Shown in pieces: positions 18,503 through 27,662 of a stretch of 50,149 bases of DNA. The stretch is taken from NCBI GenBank assembly GCA_934141475.1, contig CAKPCG010000010.1, positions 1 to 50,149 on the forward strand, given 5' to 3'. Source of the stretch: an uncultured Clostridia bacterium. Lineage in GTDB: Bacteria > Bacillota > Clostridia > TANB77 > CAG-508. How positions within the stretch are numbered: position 1 is the first letter of the stretch; each line of letters starts with the position of its first letter. Position numbers and translations under genes: made by a program. The notes under the pieces were generated by a model. That model saw nothing but the letters and a program-made list of their open reading frames with translations, was not told the DNA's origin and searched no databases.

Positions 18503-18991
18503 ATGCTAAGCATTATAGTTGCAAAATCAATAAATAACGCAATAGGAAAAGATAATAAATTATTATGGAAAATACCAGATGATATGAAAAGATTTAAAGA
18601 ATTAACAACAGGTCATGTTGTAATAATGGGAAGAAAAACATTCGAATCTATAGGAAAAGTTTTACCAGATAGAAAAAATATAATTTTAACAAGAGATAAT
18701 ACTTACAAAATAGATGACCCAAATGTAACAATACTAGGAGGAGTGTCTGACTTAGAAGAATACATAAATGATGATAACGAAAACTTTGTAATAGGTGGAG
18801 CTCAAATTTATAGTATTCTTATGTCTAAATGTGAAAAATTATATGTAACACAAATAGACAAAGACTACGTTGGAGATAGCTATTTTCCAATAATACGTGA
18901 AAGTGAATGGGAAGTAGTTGAAAAAGTAGATGGACCAAAAGATGAAAATGATTTTAAATATGAATATATAACTTATAAAAGAAAAAAGTAA
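18503..18991 (+). CDS. folA: dihydrofolate reductase
   Basis: This 162-residue enzyme reduces dihydrofolate with NADPH. MLSIIVAKSINNAIGKDNKLLWKIPDDMKRFK contains the Met20-loop region and the active-site Asp in PDDM. VVIMGRKTFESIG and FVIGGAQIYSI are the NADPH-binding signatures. The length is normal. CGGAGG lies before the ATG. It is co-oriented with thyA. Confidence 0.93.
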   Translation: MLSIIVAKSINNAIGKDNKLLWKIPDDMKRFKELTTGHVVIMGRKTFESIGKVLPDRKNIILTRDNTYKIDDPNVTILGGVSDLEEYINDDNENFVIGGAQIYSILMSKCEKLYVTQIDKDYVGDSYFPIIRESEWEVVEKVDGPKDENDFKYEYITYKRKK

Positions 18992-19050
18992 TATATTAAT
19001 AAAGATTTGAATATAAATAATACTAAATTAAGTGAAAGGAATGTTACTAT

Positions 19051-19431
19051 ATGGAAGTATTTAAGAGTAATAATCCAATAATTAGTATTATAAAAGGAAT
19101 AATTATATCATTTATAACTACATTAATTTCATTAACTATATTTTCTATACTCTTAGTATATTCAAACTTACAAGAGGATACTATAAAGCCAGTTGTAATA
19201 ACTGTTACTGGAATTAGTATATTAATTGGGAGTTCATTTGGGACGAAAAAAATTCAAAAAAATGGACTGGGAATAGGAGCTATTATAGGAACAATATATA
19301 TGCTCGGTATTTATATAATTTCAAGTAGTGTAAGCTCAGATTTTACTTTAAATTTAGTTTCTGTAATAATGATAGGAGTTGGAATATTTGGCGGAATTTT
19401 AGGTGGTATAATAGGTGTTAATTCAAAATGA
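19051..19431 (+). CDS. TIGR04086-type small membrane protein
   Basis: The product has 126 residues and four predicted helices (about 12-34, 45-62, 70-90 and 98-120), with Gly-rich turns such as GISILIGSSFGTKK and GIFGGILGGIIG. This is the layout of the TIGR04086/YrzE-like four-helix membrane family common in Firmicutes. Function unknown. GAAAGGA lies upstream. Confidence 0.6.
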   Translation: MEVFKSNNPIISIIKGIIISFITTLISLTIFSILLVYSNLQEDTIKPVVITVTGISILIGSSFGTKKIQKNGLGIGAIIGTIYMLGIYIISSSVSSDFTLNLVSVIMIGVGIFGGILGGIIGVNSK

Positions 19432-19434
19432 AAA

Positions 19435-19490
19435 TAAAAACTTAAATTGTATGGTATTTAAAATAAAATATCATAGTTTAAGTTTTTTTG
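19435..19490 (+). terminator. terminator after small membrane protein
   Basis: AAAACTTAAA pairs with TTTAAGTTTTTTT around an inner ATGGTATTT/AAATATCAT stem. A T-run follows. Confidence 0.75.
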
Positions 19491-19539
19491 CTTTTTTAGG
19501 TTTACCTATTTATAATAGATAAAATTTAAACAAAAACTA

Positions 19540-19568
19540 TTGACATTTTTAAAACTATATTATATAGT
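19540..19568 (+). promoter_or_regulatory. sigma-A-type promoter for hemolysin III gene
   Basis: TTGACA, a 17-nt spacer, then TATAGT, 26 nt before the ATG. Confidence 0.7.
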
Positions 19569-19594
19569 ATTAAAAACTAGATGGAGGAAAAAAT

Positions 19595-20269
19595 ATGAAA
19601 AGAACAAAATTAAAAGATAGAATATTACCGAAATATACAAAAGGAGAAGAAATATTTAACATGACATCACATATAGTAGGAGCTGTGCTTGGAGTAGTTG
19701 CATTAGTGCTTTGCATAATATTTTCTGCAATACACCACAATCCATATGGAGTGGTTTCAAGTTCAATATTTGGAGTAACTATGATTTTGCTTTATACAAT
19801 GTCTAGTATATATCATGGGTTAAAGCCAGATTCTAAAGCAAAAAAAGTATTTCAAGTACTAGATCATTGCTCAATATTTTTACTTATTGCAGGTTCTTAT
19901 ACACCATTTGCATTATGTACATTAAGAGAAATAGATACAGCAACAGGCTGGTGGATTTTTGGAATAATTTGGGCAATGGCAATACTTGGAATTATCCTAA
20001 ATTCTATAGACTTAAAACAATTTAAAGTATTTTCTATGATTTGCTATTTAGCAATGGGTTGGTGTATAATAATTAAAATAAAATGGGTAATACAAGGCCT
20101 TGGATGGGCAGGATTTACCTTATTAGTTGGAGGCGGAATTATATACACAATAGGAGCTATTTTATATGGTTTAGGCAAAAAAAAGAAATATATGCATTCT
20201 ATATTTCACTTATGTATATTTGCAGGTAGTTTACTACATTTTTTATGTATATTATTATATGTTATATAA
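19595..20269 (+). CDS. hemolysin III / PAQR family membrane protein
   Basis: The product has 224 residues and seven predicted helices. The N-terminus reads KYTKGEEIFNMTSHIVGA, then SSIYHGLKPDSKAKKVFQVLDHCSIFLLIAGSYTPF. The conserved Ser-x3-His, Asp-His and late His residues (SSIYH, LDHCS, HSIFHLC) form the putative Zn site of PAQR/YqfA proteins. Despite the family name, it is probably a membrane hydrolase or receptor-like protein of unknown role. TGGAGGA lies before the ATG. Confidence 0.88.
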   Translation: MKRTKLKDRILPKYTKGEEIFNMTSHIVGAVLGVVALVLCIIFSAIHHNPYGVVSSSIFGVTMILLYTMSSIYHGLKPDSKAKKVFQVLDHCSIFLLIAGSYTPFALCTLREIDTATGWWIFGIIWAMAILGIILNSIDLKQFKVFSMICYLAMGWCIIIKIKWVIQGLGWAGFTLLVGGGIIYTIGAILYGLGKKKKYMHSIFHLCIFAGSLLHFLCILLYVI

Positions 20270-20270
20270 C

Positions 20271-20310
20271 AAAAATGAGAAGAGAAATTATATTCCCTTC
20301 TCATTTTTAT
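20271..20310. terminator. bidirectional terminator
   Basis: AAAAATGAGAAG pairs with CTTCTCATTTTT between convergent genes and overlaps the end of the minus-strand ORF. Confidence 0.75.
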
Positions 20311-21106
20311 AGTCTCTTATAAAATTGTAACTAACATTACTATCTAAAAGAATTTTTCCATCATAAACAGTAGAATTTTCAGTTGATAATGGAATATTTA
20401 AAATAAAAGGACAAGAATAAACTTCATCCAAATTATTTGTAATTGTAATAATAAAGCTCAATTTACATGCTATAGAATTTAATGTAATACCACATCTCTT
20501 AAGCAAAGATCCATCATATGAAATATGTGATAAATTATCTGTTAAAGTATAATTTGACTTTAAATCTTTATTAACATAACTAAAAGTAATTGGATTTGCA
20601 CAGTTGTTATATAAAATAGGTGATGAATAATCTATTTCACTTTCAGAAGATGTTTCAAATTCTATAGTGTTTTCTATTTTTTTACTTTCATCAAAATTAC
20701 TTGTTGCAAAATCATTAATATTTTTAAAATACAAGTTAGGATTTCCAACTGTAGGTGAAAGATAAAAAGAAATATTAGTTACACTTACATGTTTTAAAGT
20801 ATTTTTTGCATTATAAGTTCCATCTGAGTTATTATTTAAAAATATTGCTATATCGGTATATTGGTATAAGTCATTTATTGTAAATGAAGAGTTTGCATTT
20901 ATTTCAGAAGTAGCATTTGCACTACTAAAATATTTAATCTTATTTACAGAAAATGGAGAAGTTAGGTCTGTTTTTAATACATTTTTTACGTATGCAGTAG
21001 AATGGCTTTTAGGTAAAAATGTTTTTAAAGAAATATAACCTAAAAACGACAACAATATGATTAGCAATATAATTAAAATGAAAAATATGTATTTTTTTTT
21101 GTGCAT
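20288..21106 (-). CDS. membrane-anchored exported protein, unknown
   Basis: The product has 272 residues. A short Lys-rich start (MHKKKY) is followed by one hydrophobic helix at about 7-28 and then a Ser/Asn-rich extracytoplasmic part with alternating hydrophobic residues, as in beta-sandwich domains (FTINDLYQYTDIAIFLNN, LSFIITITNNLDEVYSCPF). Two Cys pairs may exist (YNNCANP, LKRCG, SIACKL, YSCPF). I recognise no family. It is divergent from pyrC, with GGGAGGTAA before its ATG. Confidence 0.65.
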   Translation of the reverse strand: MHKKKYIFFILIILLIILLSFLGYISLKTFLPKSHSTAYVKNVLKTDLTSPFSVNKIKYFSSANATSEINANSSFTINDLYQYTDIAIFLNNNSDGTYNAKNTLKHVSVTNISFYLSPTVGNPNLYFKNINDFATSNFDESKKIENTIEFETSSESEIDYSSPILYNNCANPITFSYVNKDLKSNYTLTDNLSHISYDGSLLKRCGITLNSIACKLSFIITITNNLDEVYSCPFILNIPLSTENSTVYDGKILLDSNVSYNFIRDYKNEKGI

Positions 21107-21198
21107 TTTTTACCTCCCTATTGTTTGTAACATTATATTAAATAATAATACAAATTATTAATAAAGTCAATTTTTATTATTTATAAAATAAAAATTAC

Positions 21199-21227
21199 TT
21201 GCATAAAAGCCAAAAACAATATATAAT
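21199..21227 (+). promoter_or_regulatory. promoter for pyrC
   Basis: TTGCAT, a 17-nt spacer, then TATAAT. It lies in the divergent intergenic region, 51 nt before the pyrC start. Confidence 0.65.
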
Positions 21228-21277
21228 AAATAGGCGTAAAAGATTAATCACAACAAAGAAAAGGAGGTTTTTATTAA

Positions 21278-22555
21278 ATGAAAATATTATTAAAAAATGC
21301 AAGAGTAATAGATTACAAAAATAAACTAGATGGAAAAAGGGATATATTATTAGAGGATAATAAAATATCTAAAATATCAAATGAGATAAATGAAAAGGCA
21401 GATAGAGTAATAGATTGCAAAAATTATATAATAATACCTGGAATGATAGATATGCACTGCCACCTAAGAGAGCCAGGATTTGAATACAAAGAAACAATTG
21501 AAACTGGATCTAAAAGTGCTGTAGCAGGAGGATTTACTAGTATTTGTCCAATGCCAAATACAAAACCTGTACCAGATAACATAGAAACACTAAAAATGAT
21601 TATAGAAAAAGCAAAAAAAGAAGGAGCATGTAATATTTTTCCATTTTCTTCAATAACAAAAGGAGAATGTGGAGAAGAACTAGTTGATTTTAAGGCAATG
21701 AAAGAAGCAGGAGCAATTGCTTTTTCTGATGATGGAATACCAGTTGTAAATTCAAAAATAATGAGAGAAGCAATGATAAAAGCAAATGAAGTAGGCTCAT
21801 TTACATCAGCTCACTGTGAAGAAAAATCAGTTGCAAAAGGTGCTATAAATGCAGGAAAAGTTGCTGAAGAGTTAGGAGTAGAAGGAGTTTTGCCAGAAGC
21901 AGAAGAAATAATGGCTGCAAGAGACATAGTTATTGCCGAAACAAATAATGTACATGCACATATTTGCCATATAAGCACAAAAACCTCAAAAAATATGATA
22001 AGAGACGCAAAAAAAAGAGGCGTAAAAGTTACATGCGAAACGTGTCCACATTATTTTACTTTAACAGTAGAAGAAGTACTAAAAAAAGGAACAAATGCAA
22101 AAATGAATCCACCTCTAAGAGAGGAAAAAGATAGGCTTGCTATTATAGAAGGATTAAAAGAAGGTACAATAGATTGTATAATAACAGATCATGCACCACA
22201 TTCTGAAGAAGAAAAAGCAAAAAAATTATCTGATGCACCAAATGGAATTATAGGATTTGAAACAGCTTTATCATGTGAAATAATGAATTTAATAGATACA
22301 GGAGCATTAACATATGATGATTTAGTTAGAGTTACATCTTATAATCCTGCAAAATTGTTAGGACTAAATACAAAAGGTGCAATTGAAGAAGGATTTGATG
22401 CAGATTTAACTATATTTGATCCAGACAAAGAATATATATATACAAAAGATATGATAGTCTCAAAAGCTAAAAACTCACCTTTTATTGATGAAAAAATGAA
22501 AGGAAAGGTAATGTACACTATTGTTGGGGGAAAAGTAGTGTATGAAGGAAGATAA
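21278..22555 (+). CDS. pyrC: dihydroorotase
   Basis: This 425-residue amidohydrolase cyclises carbamoyl-aspartate in pyrimidine synthesis. DMHCHLREPGFEYKE carries the metal His pair and substrate Arg. Other ligands lie in HCEEKS, HICHISTK and IITDHAPHSEEEK (late Asp). FETALSCE follows. It is class I type in length. AAGGAGG lies 10 nt before the ATG. pyrB-pyrI lie 11 kb away, so the pathway genes are dispersed. Confidence 0.93.
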   Translation: MKILLKNARVIDYKNKLDGKRDILLEDNKISKISNEINEKADRVIDCKNYIIIPGMIDMHCHLREPGFEYKETIETGSKSAVAGGFTSICPMPNTKPVPDNIETLKMIIEKAKKEGACNIFPFSSITKGECGEELVDFKAMKEAGAIAFSDDGIPVVNSKIMREAMIKANEVGSFTSAHCEEKSVAKGAINAGKVAEELGVEGVLPEAEEIMAARDIVIAETNNVHAHICHISTKTSKNMIRDAKKRGVKVTCETCPHYFTLTVEEVLKKGTNAKMNPPLREEKDRLAIIEGLKEGTIDCIITDHAPHSEEEKAKKLSDAPNGIIGFETALSCEIMNLIDTGALTYDDLVRVTSYNPAKLLGLNTKGAIEEGFDADLTIFDPDKEYIYTKDMIVSKAKNSPFIDEKMKGKVMYTIVGGKVVYEGR

Positions 22556-22635
22556 ACATATCACCAGATTTTGTATATCAAAATAGCTTTGCATATGAAC
22601 AAGAAATAGCTATGTAAATAGAAAGGACGAGGAAA

Positions 22636-23898
22636 ATGGAACATAAAATAGTACCAATTACAGTATTAACAGGATATTTAGGAGCTGGAAAAACAACACT
22701 TCTAAATTATGTATTAAATAATCAAGAAGGCTACAAAGTAGCAGTAATTGTAAATGACATAGGAGAAGTAAATATTGACGAAAAATTAATAAAAGATGGA
22801 GGATTTATAAAAGAAGAAGACAAAGGAAATGTAGTTCCTCTATCAAATGGATGTATATGTTGTACATTAAAAGAAGATTTAATGAATCAAATAGTAGATA
22901 TACTAAAAACAAGAAAATTTGACTATATTTTAATAGAAGCAAGTGGAATATGTGAGCCAATGCCAATTGCTCAAACAATTATGGCATTAGAAGATTCGAC
23001 TGTTCAATATGGTTTACCTAAATTATGCAGATTAGATAATGTAGTTACAGTTGTAGATGTACTAAGATTAGCTACAGAATTTGGATGTGGAGATTATCTA
23101 GTAAAAGAAGATATAGAAGAAGAAGATATAGAAAATTTATTAATTCAACAAATAGAATTTTGTAATACAATTATTTTAAATAAAGTAGATGAGATAGAAA
23201 AAGAAGAATTGAAAAGAGTAAAAGCTATAATTAAAGAACTTCAACCTACAGCAAAAATAATTGAAACAAATTTTGGCAAAGTAGATGTAAAAGAGATATT
23301 AGATACCAATAGCTTTGACTTTGAAAAAGTAGCAAGTTCAGCAGGATGGATAAAAGAACTTGAAAGAGATGATAATGAAAATATTGAAGAAGACGAAGAA
23401 TATCATGACGAACATAATCATCATCATGAAGAAGATGAAGAGAGCCATGATGAACATAACCATCATCACGACGAACATCATGAAGAACATCATCATCACC
23501 ATCACCACCATGACCATAACGATGAGGGTGAGGCAGAAGAATACGGAATCTCAACATTTGTTTATACATCAAGAAAACCACTAAGAGAAGACAAATTTGA
23601 TGAATTTGCAAAAAATTTACCAAGAAATGTAATAAGATGTAAAGGTTTAGTTTGGTTTTCAAGTGATAATGAAATGTCATATTTATTTGAACAAGCAGGA
23701 AAGCAACTTTCTCTTTCAGAAGCGGGATATTGGCTAGCTACAGCACCAAAAGAAGAATTAGAGCAAATGGTAAAAGCAAATCCAGATATTATGAGCGACT
23801 GGGATGATGAAGTTGGAGACAGAATTACTAAATTAGTATTTATTGGCCAAAATATGGACAAAGAAAAAATAAAAAAAGAATTAAAAGAATGTGAGTAA
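22636..23898 (+). CDS. CobW/COG0523-family GTPase metallochaperone
   Basis: The product has 420 residues. Walker A is GYLGAGKTT at 13-21. The metal-binding motif C-x-C-C is at 73-76 (GCICCTLKED). Switch/NKxD regions include ILIEASGICEP and ILNKVD. A His/Glu/Asp-rich loop at about 255-295 contains runs of HH and HHHHHHHH and precedes the CobW C-terminal domain (EYGISTFVYTSRKPL). The family delivers Zn, Co or Ni to client enzymes. The His loop suggests Zn or Ni storage or sensing, but the client is unknown. I see no Zur box. GAAAGGA lies upstream. Confidence 0.88.
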   Translation: MEHKIVPITVLTGYLGAGKTTLLNYVLNNQEGYKVAVIVNDIGEVNIDEKLIKDGGFIKEEDKGNVVPLSNGCICCTLKEDLMNQIVDILKTRKFDYILIEASGICEPMPIAQTIMALEDSTVQYGLPKLCRLDNVVTVVDVLRLATEFGCGDYLVKEDIEEEDIENLLIQQIEFCNTIILNKVDEIEKEELKRVKAIIKELQPTAKIIETNFGKVDVKEILDTNSFDFEKVASSAGWIKELERDDNENIEEDEEYHDEHNHHHEEDEESHDEHNHHHDEHHEEHHHHHHHHDHNDEGEAEEYGISTFVYTSRKPLREDKFDEFAKNLPRNVIRCKGLVWFSSDNEMSYLFEQAGKQLSLSEAGYWLATAPKEELEQMVKANPDIMSDWDDEVGDRITKLVFIGQNMDKEKIKKELKECE

Positions 23899-23910
23899 TT
23901 TTTTGAAATT

Positions 23911-23948
23911 AGGTTGGACGGTTCTTTTTCAAAAAAGAACCGTCCTTA
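23911..23948. repeat. GGACGG palindromic repeat / terminator, copy 2
   Basis: GGACGGTTCTTTTT and AAAAAAGAACCGTCC form a long hairpin after the CobW gene. It is related to the repeat at 9984-10018. Confidence 0.75.
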
Positions 23949-23961
23949 GTTTAAAAAAGTA

Positions 23962-23989
23962 TTGAAAATATAAAAATATATGTTATAAT
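23962..23989 (+). promoter_or_regulatory. promoter for ppaC
   Basis: TTGAAA, a 16-nt spacer, then TATAAT, 27 nt before the ATG. Confidence 0.65.
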
Positions 23990-24016
23990 GTAACAAAAAA
24001 TGAAAGGAAGACAAAA

Positions 24017-24940
24017 ATGGAAGAAATATATATATTTGGACACAAAAATCCTGATACAGATACAATTTTATCAGCTTTAATATTAGAAGCTATAGAAAAA
24101 ACAATGGGAATTAATAATGTAAAAGCATTTAGATTGGGAGATATAAACAAAGAAACAAAATATGCTTTAGAATATTTTGGAGTAAAAGAACCAGAATTAT
24201 TAGAAGAAGTAAAAGAAGGACAACAAGTAATGCTTGTAGACCATAACGAATTTGCTCAAAGTGTAAAAGGAATAGAAAAAGCAAAAATTATAAGAGTTGT
24301 AGATCATCATAAAATTGCTAATTTTGAAACTCATGAGCCTTTATTTTATATGGCAATGCCAGTAGGATGTACAGCAACAATTTTAAATGATATGTGCAAA
24401 GTAAGTGGAATAAAAATGGACAAAACTACAGCTGGACTTATGTTAAGTGCAATAATATCAGATACTCTTTTATTAAAATCACCAACATGTACTAAAAAAG
24501 ATATAGAAGCAGCAGAAGAACTTGCTAAAATTGCAGAAGTAGACATAAACAAATATGGATTAGATATGTTAAAGGCTGGAACAGACTTAAGTGATTTCAC
24601 AGCAAGTGAGTTAATAAATATAGACTCTAAGCCATTTACAACAAATGGAGTAAAATATCAAGTAGCACAAGTAAATACAGCAGATATAAATGATGTATTA
24701 AAAGACAAAGCAGATATTGAAGAAGCTATGAAAAAATATATGGAAGAAAATCAAGAAGAACTTTTTGTGTTTTTAATAACAGATATAATAAAAAATGACT
24801 CACAAGTTATAGCTCTTGGAAAGCAAGATCTAGTAGAAAAAGCATTTAATGTAAAATTAGAAGAAAATACAGCTTTTTTACCAGGAGTTGTCTCAAGAAA
24901 AAAACAAGTTGTACCTGAAATAGACAGATGTATAGGATAA
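24017..24940 (+). CDS. ppaC: Mn-dependent inorganic pyrophosphatase
   Basis: This 307-residue family II pyrophosphatase (DHH family) hydrolyses PPi. The metal ligands are in FGHKNPDTDT (His and two Asp), MLVDHNE and RVVDHHKIANFET (DHH). The C-terminal DHHA2 domain ends with PGVVSRKKQVVP, which carries the substrate-binding SRKKQ motif. AAAGGAAG lies before the ATG. lepB follows 2 nt after the stop. Confidence 0.95.
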   Translation: MEEIYIFGHKNPDTDTILSALILEAIEKTMGINNVKAFRLGDINKETKYALEYFGVKEPELLEEVKEGQQVMLVDHNEFAQSVKGIEKAKIIRVVDHHKIANFETHEPLFYMAMPVGCTATILNDMCKVSGIKMDKTTAGLMLSAIISDTLLLKSPTCTKKDIEAAEELAKIAEVDINKYGLDMLKAGTDLSDFTASELINIDSKPFTTNGVKYQVAQVNTADINDVLKDKADIEEAMKKYMEENQEELFVFLITDIIKNDSQVIALGKQDLVEKAFNVKLEENTAFLPGVVSRKKQVVPEIDRCIG

Positions 24941-24942
24941 GT

Positions 24943-25608
24943 ATGGAGGAAAAACAATTGGAAGAAGAAAAAGTAAATAAAATGAAAGAAGCTTTTGAGT
25001 GGATACTTTGTATAGTAATTGCACTTGTAATTGCAATTATGTTTAGATATTATATAGGAACCCCAACAATTGTAAAACAACCATCAATGTATCCAACACT
25101 TAAAGAAGACCAGAGATTATGGCTAAATAGATGGGGAAGAACAACGAAAACTATGCCTAGCAAAGGAGATATAATAACATTTGAGGCACCATCAAAAACA
25201 AAATTAACATCAGAAGAAAAGAGTGAAAGTGTTACAGCAAGATATGAAAATGAACCTACAAATGTAGCTAAAAAATTCTCATATTATGTACTAGAAATTG
25301 GAAAAATGAGTTACATAAAAAGAGTAATAGGATTACCAGGAGATCATGTTGTAATAGACGATGGAAAAGTTTATATAAATGATGAACTTTTTGAAGAAGA
25401 TTATTTACAACCAGGAGTTGTAACAGATGAAGGAAAAGGACATTGCACAGATTTGGTTGTGCCAGAAAATACTGTTTTTGTAATGGGAGACAATAGAACG
25501 CAAAGTACAGATAGTAGAAGTTTTGGTTGTATACCTTTAGAAAAAATAGAAAGCAAAGTTTGGATAAGAATTTGGCCATTAAATTTATTTGGAAAAATAG
25601 ATAAATAG
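24943..25608 (+). CDS. lepB: signal peptidase I
   Basis: This type I signal peptidase of about 221 residues cleaves secretory signal peptides at the outer membrane face. One N-terminal helix at about 16-34 precedes the catalytic Ser in KQPSMYPTL. The general-base Lys is in SYIKRVIGLPGD, and the later boxes are FVMGDNRTQSTDSR and GCIPLEKIESKV. An upstream ATG at 24928 overlaps ppaC. ATG 24943 or TTG 24958 is more likely; TTG 24958 has the best ribosome site (GGAGGA, 7 nt away). Confidence 0.9.
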   Translation: MEEKQLEEEKVNKMKEAFEWILCIVIALVIAIMFRYYIGTPTIVKQPSMYPTLKEDQRLWLNRWGRTTKTMPSKGDIITFEAPSKTKLTSEEKSESVTARYENEPTNVAKKFSYYVLEIGKMSYIKRVIGLPGDHVVIDDGKVYINDELFEEDYLQPGVVTDEGKGHCTDLVVPENTVFVMGDNRTQSTDSRSFGCIPLEKIESKVWIRIWPLNLFGKIDK

Positions 25609-25619
25609 GAGTAAGTATT

Positions 25620-26510
25620 TTGTTTGAGGGAATAATAGGAAATGATAAAATAAAAAAAGAACTAGAATTTCTTGCTAAAACTGAAAAATATTCACATAGT
25701 TATTTATTTTTAGGAACAGCAGGAATTGGAAAAAAATTAATTGCAAGAGAATTTGCAAAAATGATATTATGTGAGTCAGAAGAAAAATATTGTGGAAAAT
25801 GTAAATCATGTATTGAATTTGACTCAAATAATAATCCGGATTTCTTAGAAATTATGCCAGATGGAAATAATGTTAAAATCGAACAAATAAGAGATCTTCA
25901 AAGAAAAATAGTAGAACAGCCTATTATATCTAGTAAAAAAGTATATATAATAGATGATGCAGATTTTATGACGCGAGAAGCTCAAAATTGCTTATTAAAA
26001 ACATTAGAAGAACCGCCAGAATTTGCAAATATTATTTTAATTGGAGCAAATGAGTCAAGCTTTTTAAGTACAATAAAATCAAGATGTACACTTATAAAAT
26101 TTAATCCTATACCTGATGAAGAAATAAAAGAATATATAACTAAAAAGTATGAATTAAGAGAAATTTCAGATAGTGTAATATTAGCTTCTGGTGGAAGTAT
26201 TGGAAAAGCCGAAAACTTAAAAGATAAAGAAGAACTATATAAATCTATAGATAAAGTAATGAACAACTTAGAAAAAATGGATTTAATAGATACTTTAAAA
26301 AATGCAGATATTATATACAAATCACAAGATGAAAAACAAAATATATTAGAATATATAAATATAATTTTGTTTAAAAAGTCAAAGCAAAATAAAAAATATT
26401 TAGATTGCATAAATATTGTAGAAGAAACCAAAAAAAGATTAAAAGCAAATAGTAATTATAATATGACAATTGATAATATGATAATGACAATATGGGAGGA
26501 AATACATTGA
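25620..26510 (+). CDS. holB: DNA polymerase III delta' subunit
   Basis: The product (296 aa) is the clamp-loader subunit. HSYLFLGTAGIGKKLIA is the AAA+ P-loop, CGKCKSCIEF is the zinc module, VYIIDDADFMTREAQNCLLKTLEEPP is Walker B with sensor sequences, and SRCTLIKF is sensor 1. It starts at TTG with TAGGAG 8-10 nt upstream. It is tightly packed between lepB and ricT, whose start overlaps its stop. The holB-ricT order is conserved in Firmicutes. Confidence 0.93.
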   Translation: MFEGIIGNDKIKKELEFLAKTEKYSHSYLFLGTAGIGKKLIAREFAKMILCESEEKYCGKCKSCIEFDSNNNPDFLEIMPDGNNVKIEQIRDLQRKIVEQPIISSKKVYIIDDADFMTREAQNCLLKTLEEPPEFANIILIGANESSFLSTIKSRCTLIKFNPIPDEEIKEYITKKYELREISDSVILASGGSIGKAENLKDKEELYKSIDKVMNNLEKMDLIDTLKNADIIYKSQDEKQNILEYINIILFKKSKQNKKYLDCINIVEETKKRLKANSNYNMTIDNMIMTIWEEIH

Positions 26511-27427
26511 AAAATATTGTAGGAATAAGATTTAGAAGACTTGGAAAAATATATTTCTTCAATCCTCAATATTTAATGCTTAAAAAAGATGACACAGTAA
26601 TAGTAGATACCGATGATGGAGAAGAAATAGGAAAAGTTGCTATTCCAAATAGAATATTAGAAGACGAAAAAGTACAAAAAGAATTAAAAAGAGTATTACG
26701 AATAGCAAATGAAAGAGACCTAAAACACTATGAAGAATGTCGAAAAAATGAAAAAGAAGCATTTAAATATTGTGAAAAGAAAATAAAAGAGTATGGATTA
26801 AAAATGAATTTAACAGATGTTGAATTTAAGTTTAACAATTCAAAAGTTTTATTTTACTTTACTGCTGATGGAAGAATAGATTTTAGAGAGCTTGTAAAAG
26901 ACTTAGCATCAGTATATAGAACAAGAATAGAATTAAGGCAAATTGGTGTAAGAGACGAAATAAAACGCCTAGGAGGAAATGGTGTTTGTGGAAGGCAACT
27001 TTGCTGTTGTTCTTTTTTGAGTAATTTTGAAACAGTTTCTATAAAAATGGCTAAAGATCAAAATTTATCTCTTAACCCATCTAAAATATCTGGAAATTGC
27101 GGAAGGTTAATGTGTTGCTTAAAATATGAAGATGAAGTTTACCAAGAAAAAATGAGCAGACTTCCACATATAGGAGCAATTGTAAAAACACCAGATGGTG
27201 TAGGAGAAGTAGAATCAGTAGAAACTCTTGCAGAAAGAATAAAAGTAAAATTTAAAAATGGCGAAGACTATAGCAAAAAGAAATATGAAATGAAAGATAT
27301 AAAAATAATAAAAGATACTCAAAAAGAAATTGTAGATGAAGAAGAAGAAAAACATAAAAAAGAGCTTGAAGAATTGGAGCGAATGGAAAAAGAAGAGAAA
27401 AAAGGAGGCGAAGATTATGGCATATAA
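26507..27427 (+). CDS. ricT: PSP1/YaaT-type regulator RicT
   Basis: This PSP1-domain protein has about 306 residues. The Cys-rich signature GVCGRQLCCCSFL and NCGRLMCCLKYE (about 160-205) matches YaaT/RicT, which with RicA and RicF binds iron-sulfur clusters and promotes RNase Y processing and Spo0A activation in Bacillus. A Lys/Glu-rich tail follows. The start is taken as TTG 26507 because GGGAGG lies 8 nt upstream; the in-frame ATG at 26492 overlaps that site. Confidence 0.9.
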   Translation: MKNIVGIRFRRLGKIYFFNPQYLMLKKDDTVIVDTDDGEEIGKVAIPNRILEDEKVQKELKRVLRIANERDLKHYEECRKNEKEAFKYCEKKIKEYGLKMNLTDVEFKFNNSKVLFYFTADGRIDFRELVKDLASVYRTRIELRQIGVRDEIKRLGGNGVCGRQLCCCSFLSNFETVSIKMAKDQNLSLNPSKISGNCGRLMCCLKYEDEVYQEKMSRLPHIGAIVKTPDGVGEVESVETLAERIKVKFKNGEDYSKKKYEMKDIKIIKDTQKEIVDEEEEKHKKELEELERMEKEEKKGGEDYGI

Positions 27428-27593
27428 AATAGACAAAGAAAAATGCATAGGATGTGGAGCATGTATAGACACATGTCCTATGGGATGTATAAAATTTGGA
27501 GAAGATGACAAAGCTGAAATAGATGAAACAATATGTATAAGTTGTGGATCATGTAGAGCAGTTTGTCCAGTAGAAGCACCAGATGAAGAATAA
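27417..27593 (+). CDS. 2[4Fe-4S] ferredoxin
   Basis: This 58-residue clostridial ferredoxin has two CxxCxxCxxxC sets: CIGCGACIDTCPMGC and CISCGSCRAVCPVEAP. It transfers electrons in fermentative metabolism. ATG 27417 is chosen because AAAGGAGG lies about 8 nt upstream and the family begins MAYKI. It overlaps the ricT end by 11 nt, so translation is coupled. Confidence 0.93.
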   Translation: MAYKIDKEKCIGCGACIDTCPMGCIKFGEDDKAEIDETICISCGSCRAVCPVEAPDEE

Positions 27594-27602
27594 AGTTTAT
27601 AC

Positions 27603-27625
27603 ATACGAACAGAAATGTTCGTATA
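27603..27625 (+). terminator. short hairpin after ferredoxin gene
   Basis: ATACGAACA, GAAA loop, TGTTCGTAT form a 9-bp perfect hairpin. It is followed by an AT-rich stretch without a clear T-run, so it may attenuate or stabilise rather than terminate. Confidence 0.5.
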
Positions 27626-27662
27626 AAAATAAATATAAAGATAAAGAAAGTAGGTAATAAGT

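Noticed and set aside
23246..23680. Antisense ORF opposite the CobW gene and many other long antisense ORFs
   Set aside because: These are low-complexity Leu, Phe and His rich shadows of AT-rich coding strands with no ribosome site.
27603..27625. LexA (DinR) operator
   Set aside because: CGAAC and GTTCG are separated by 6 nt instead of the 4 nt of the Firmicutes SOS box. A hairpin is the better description.
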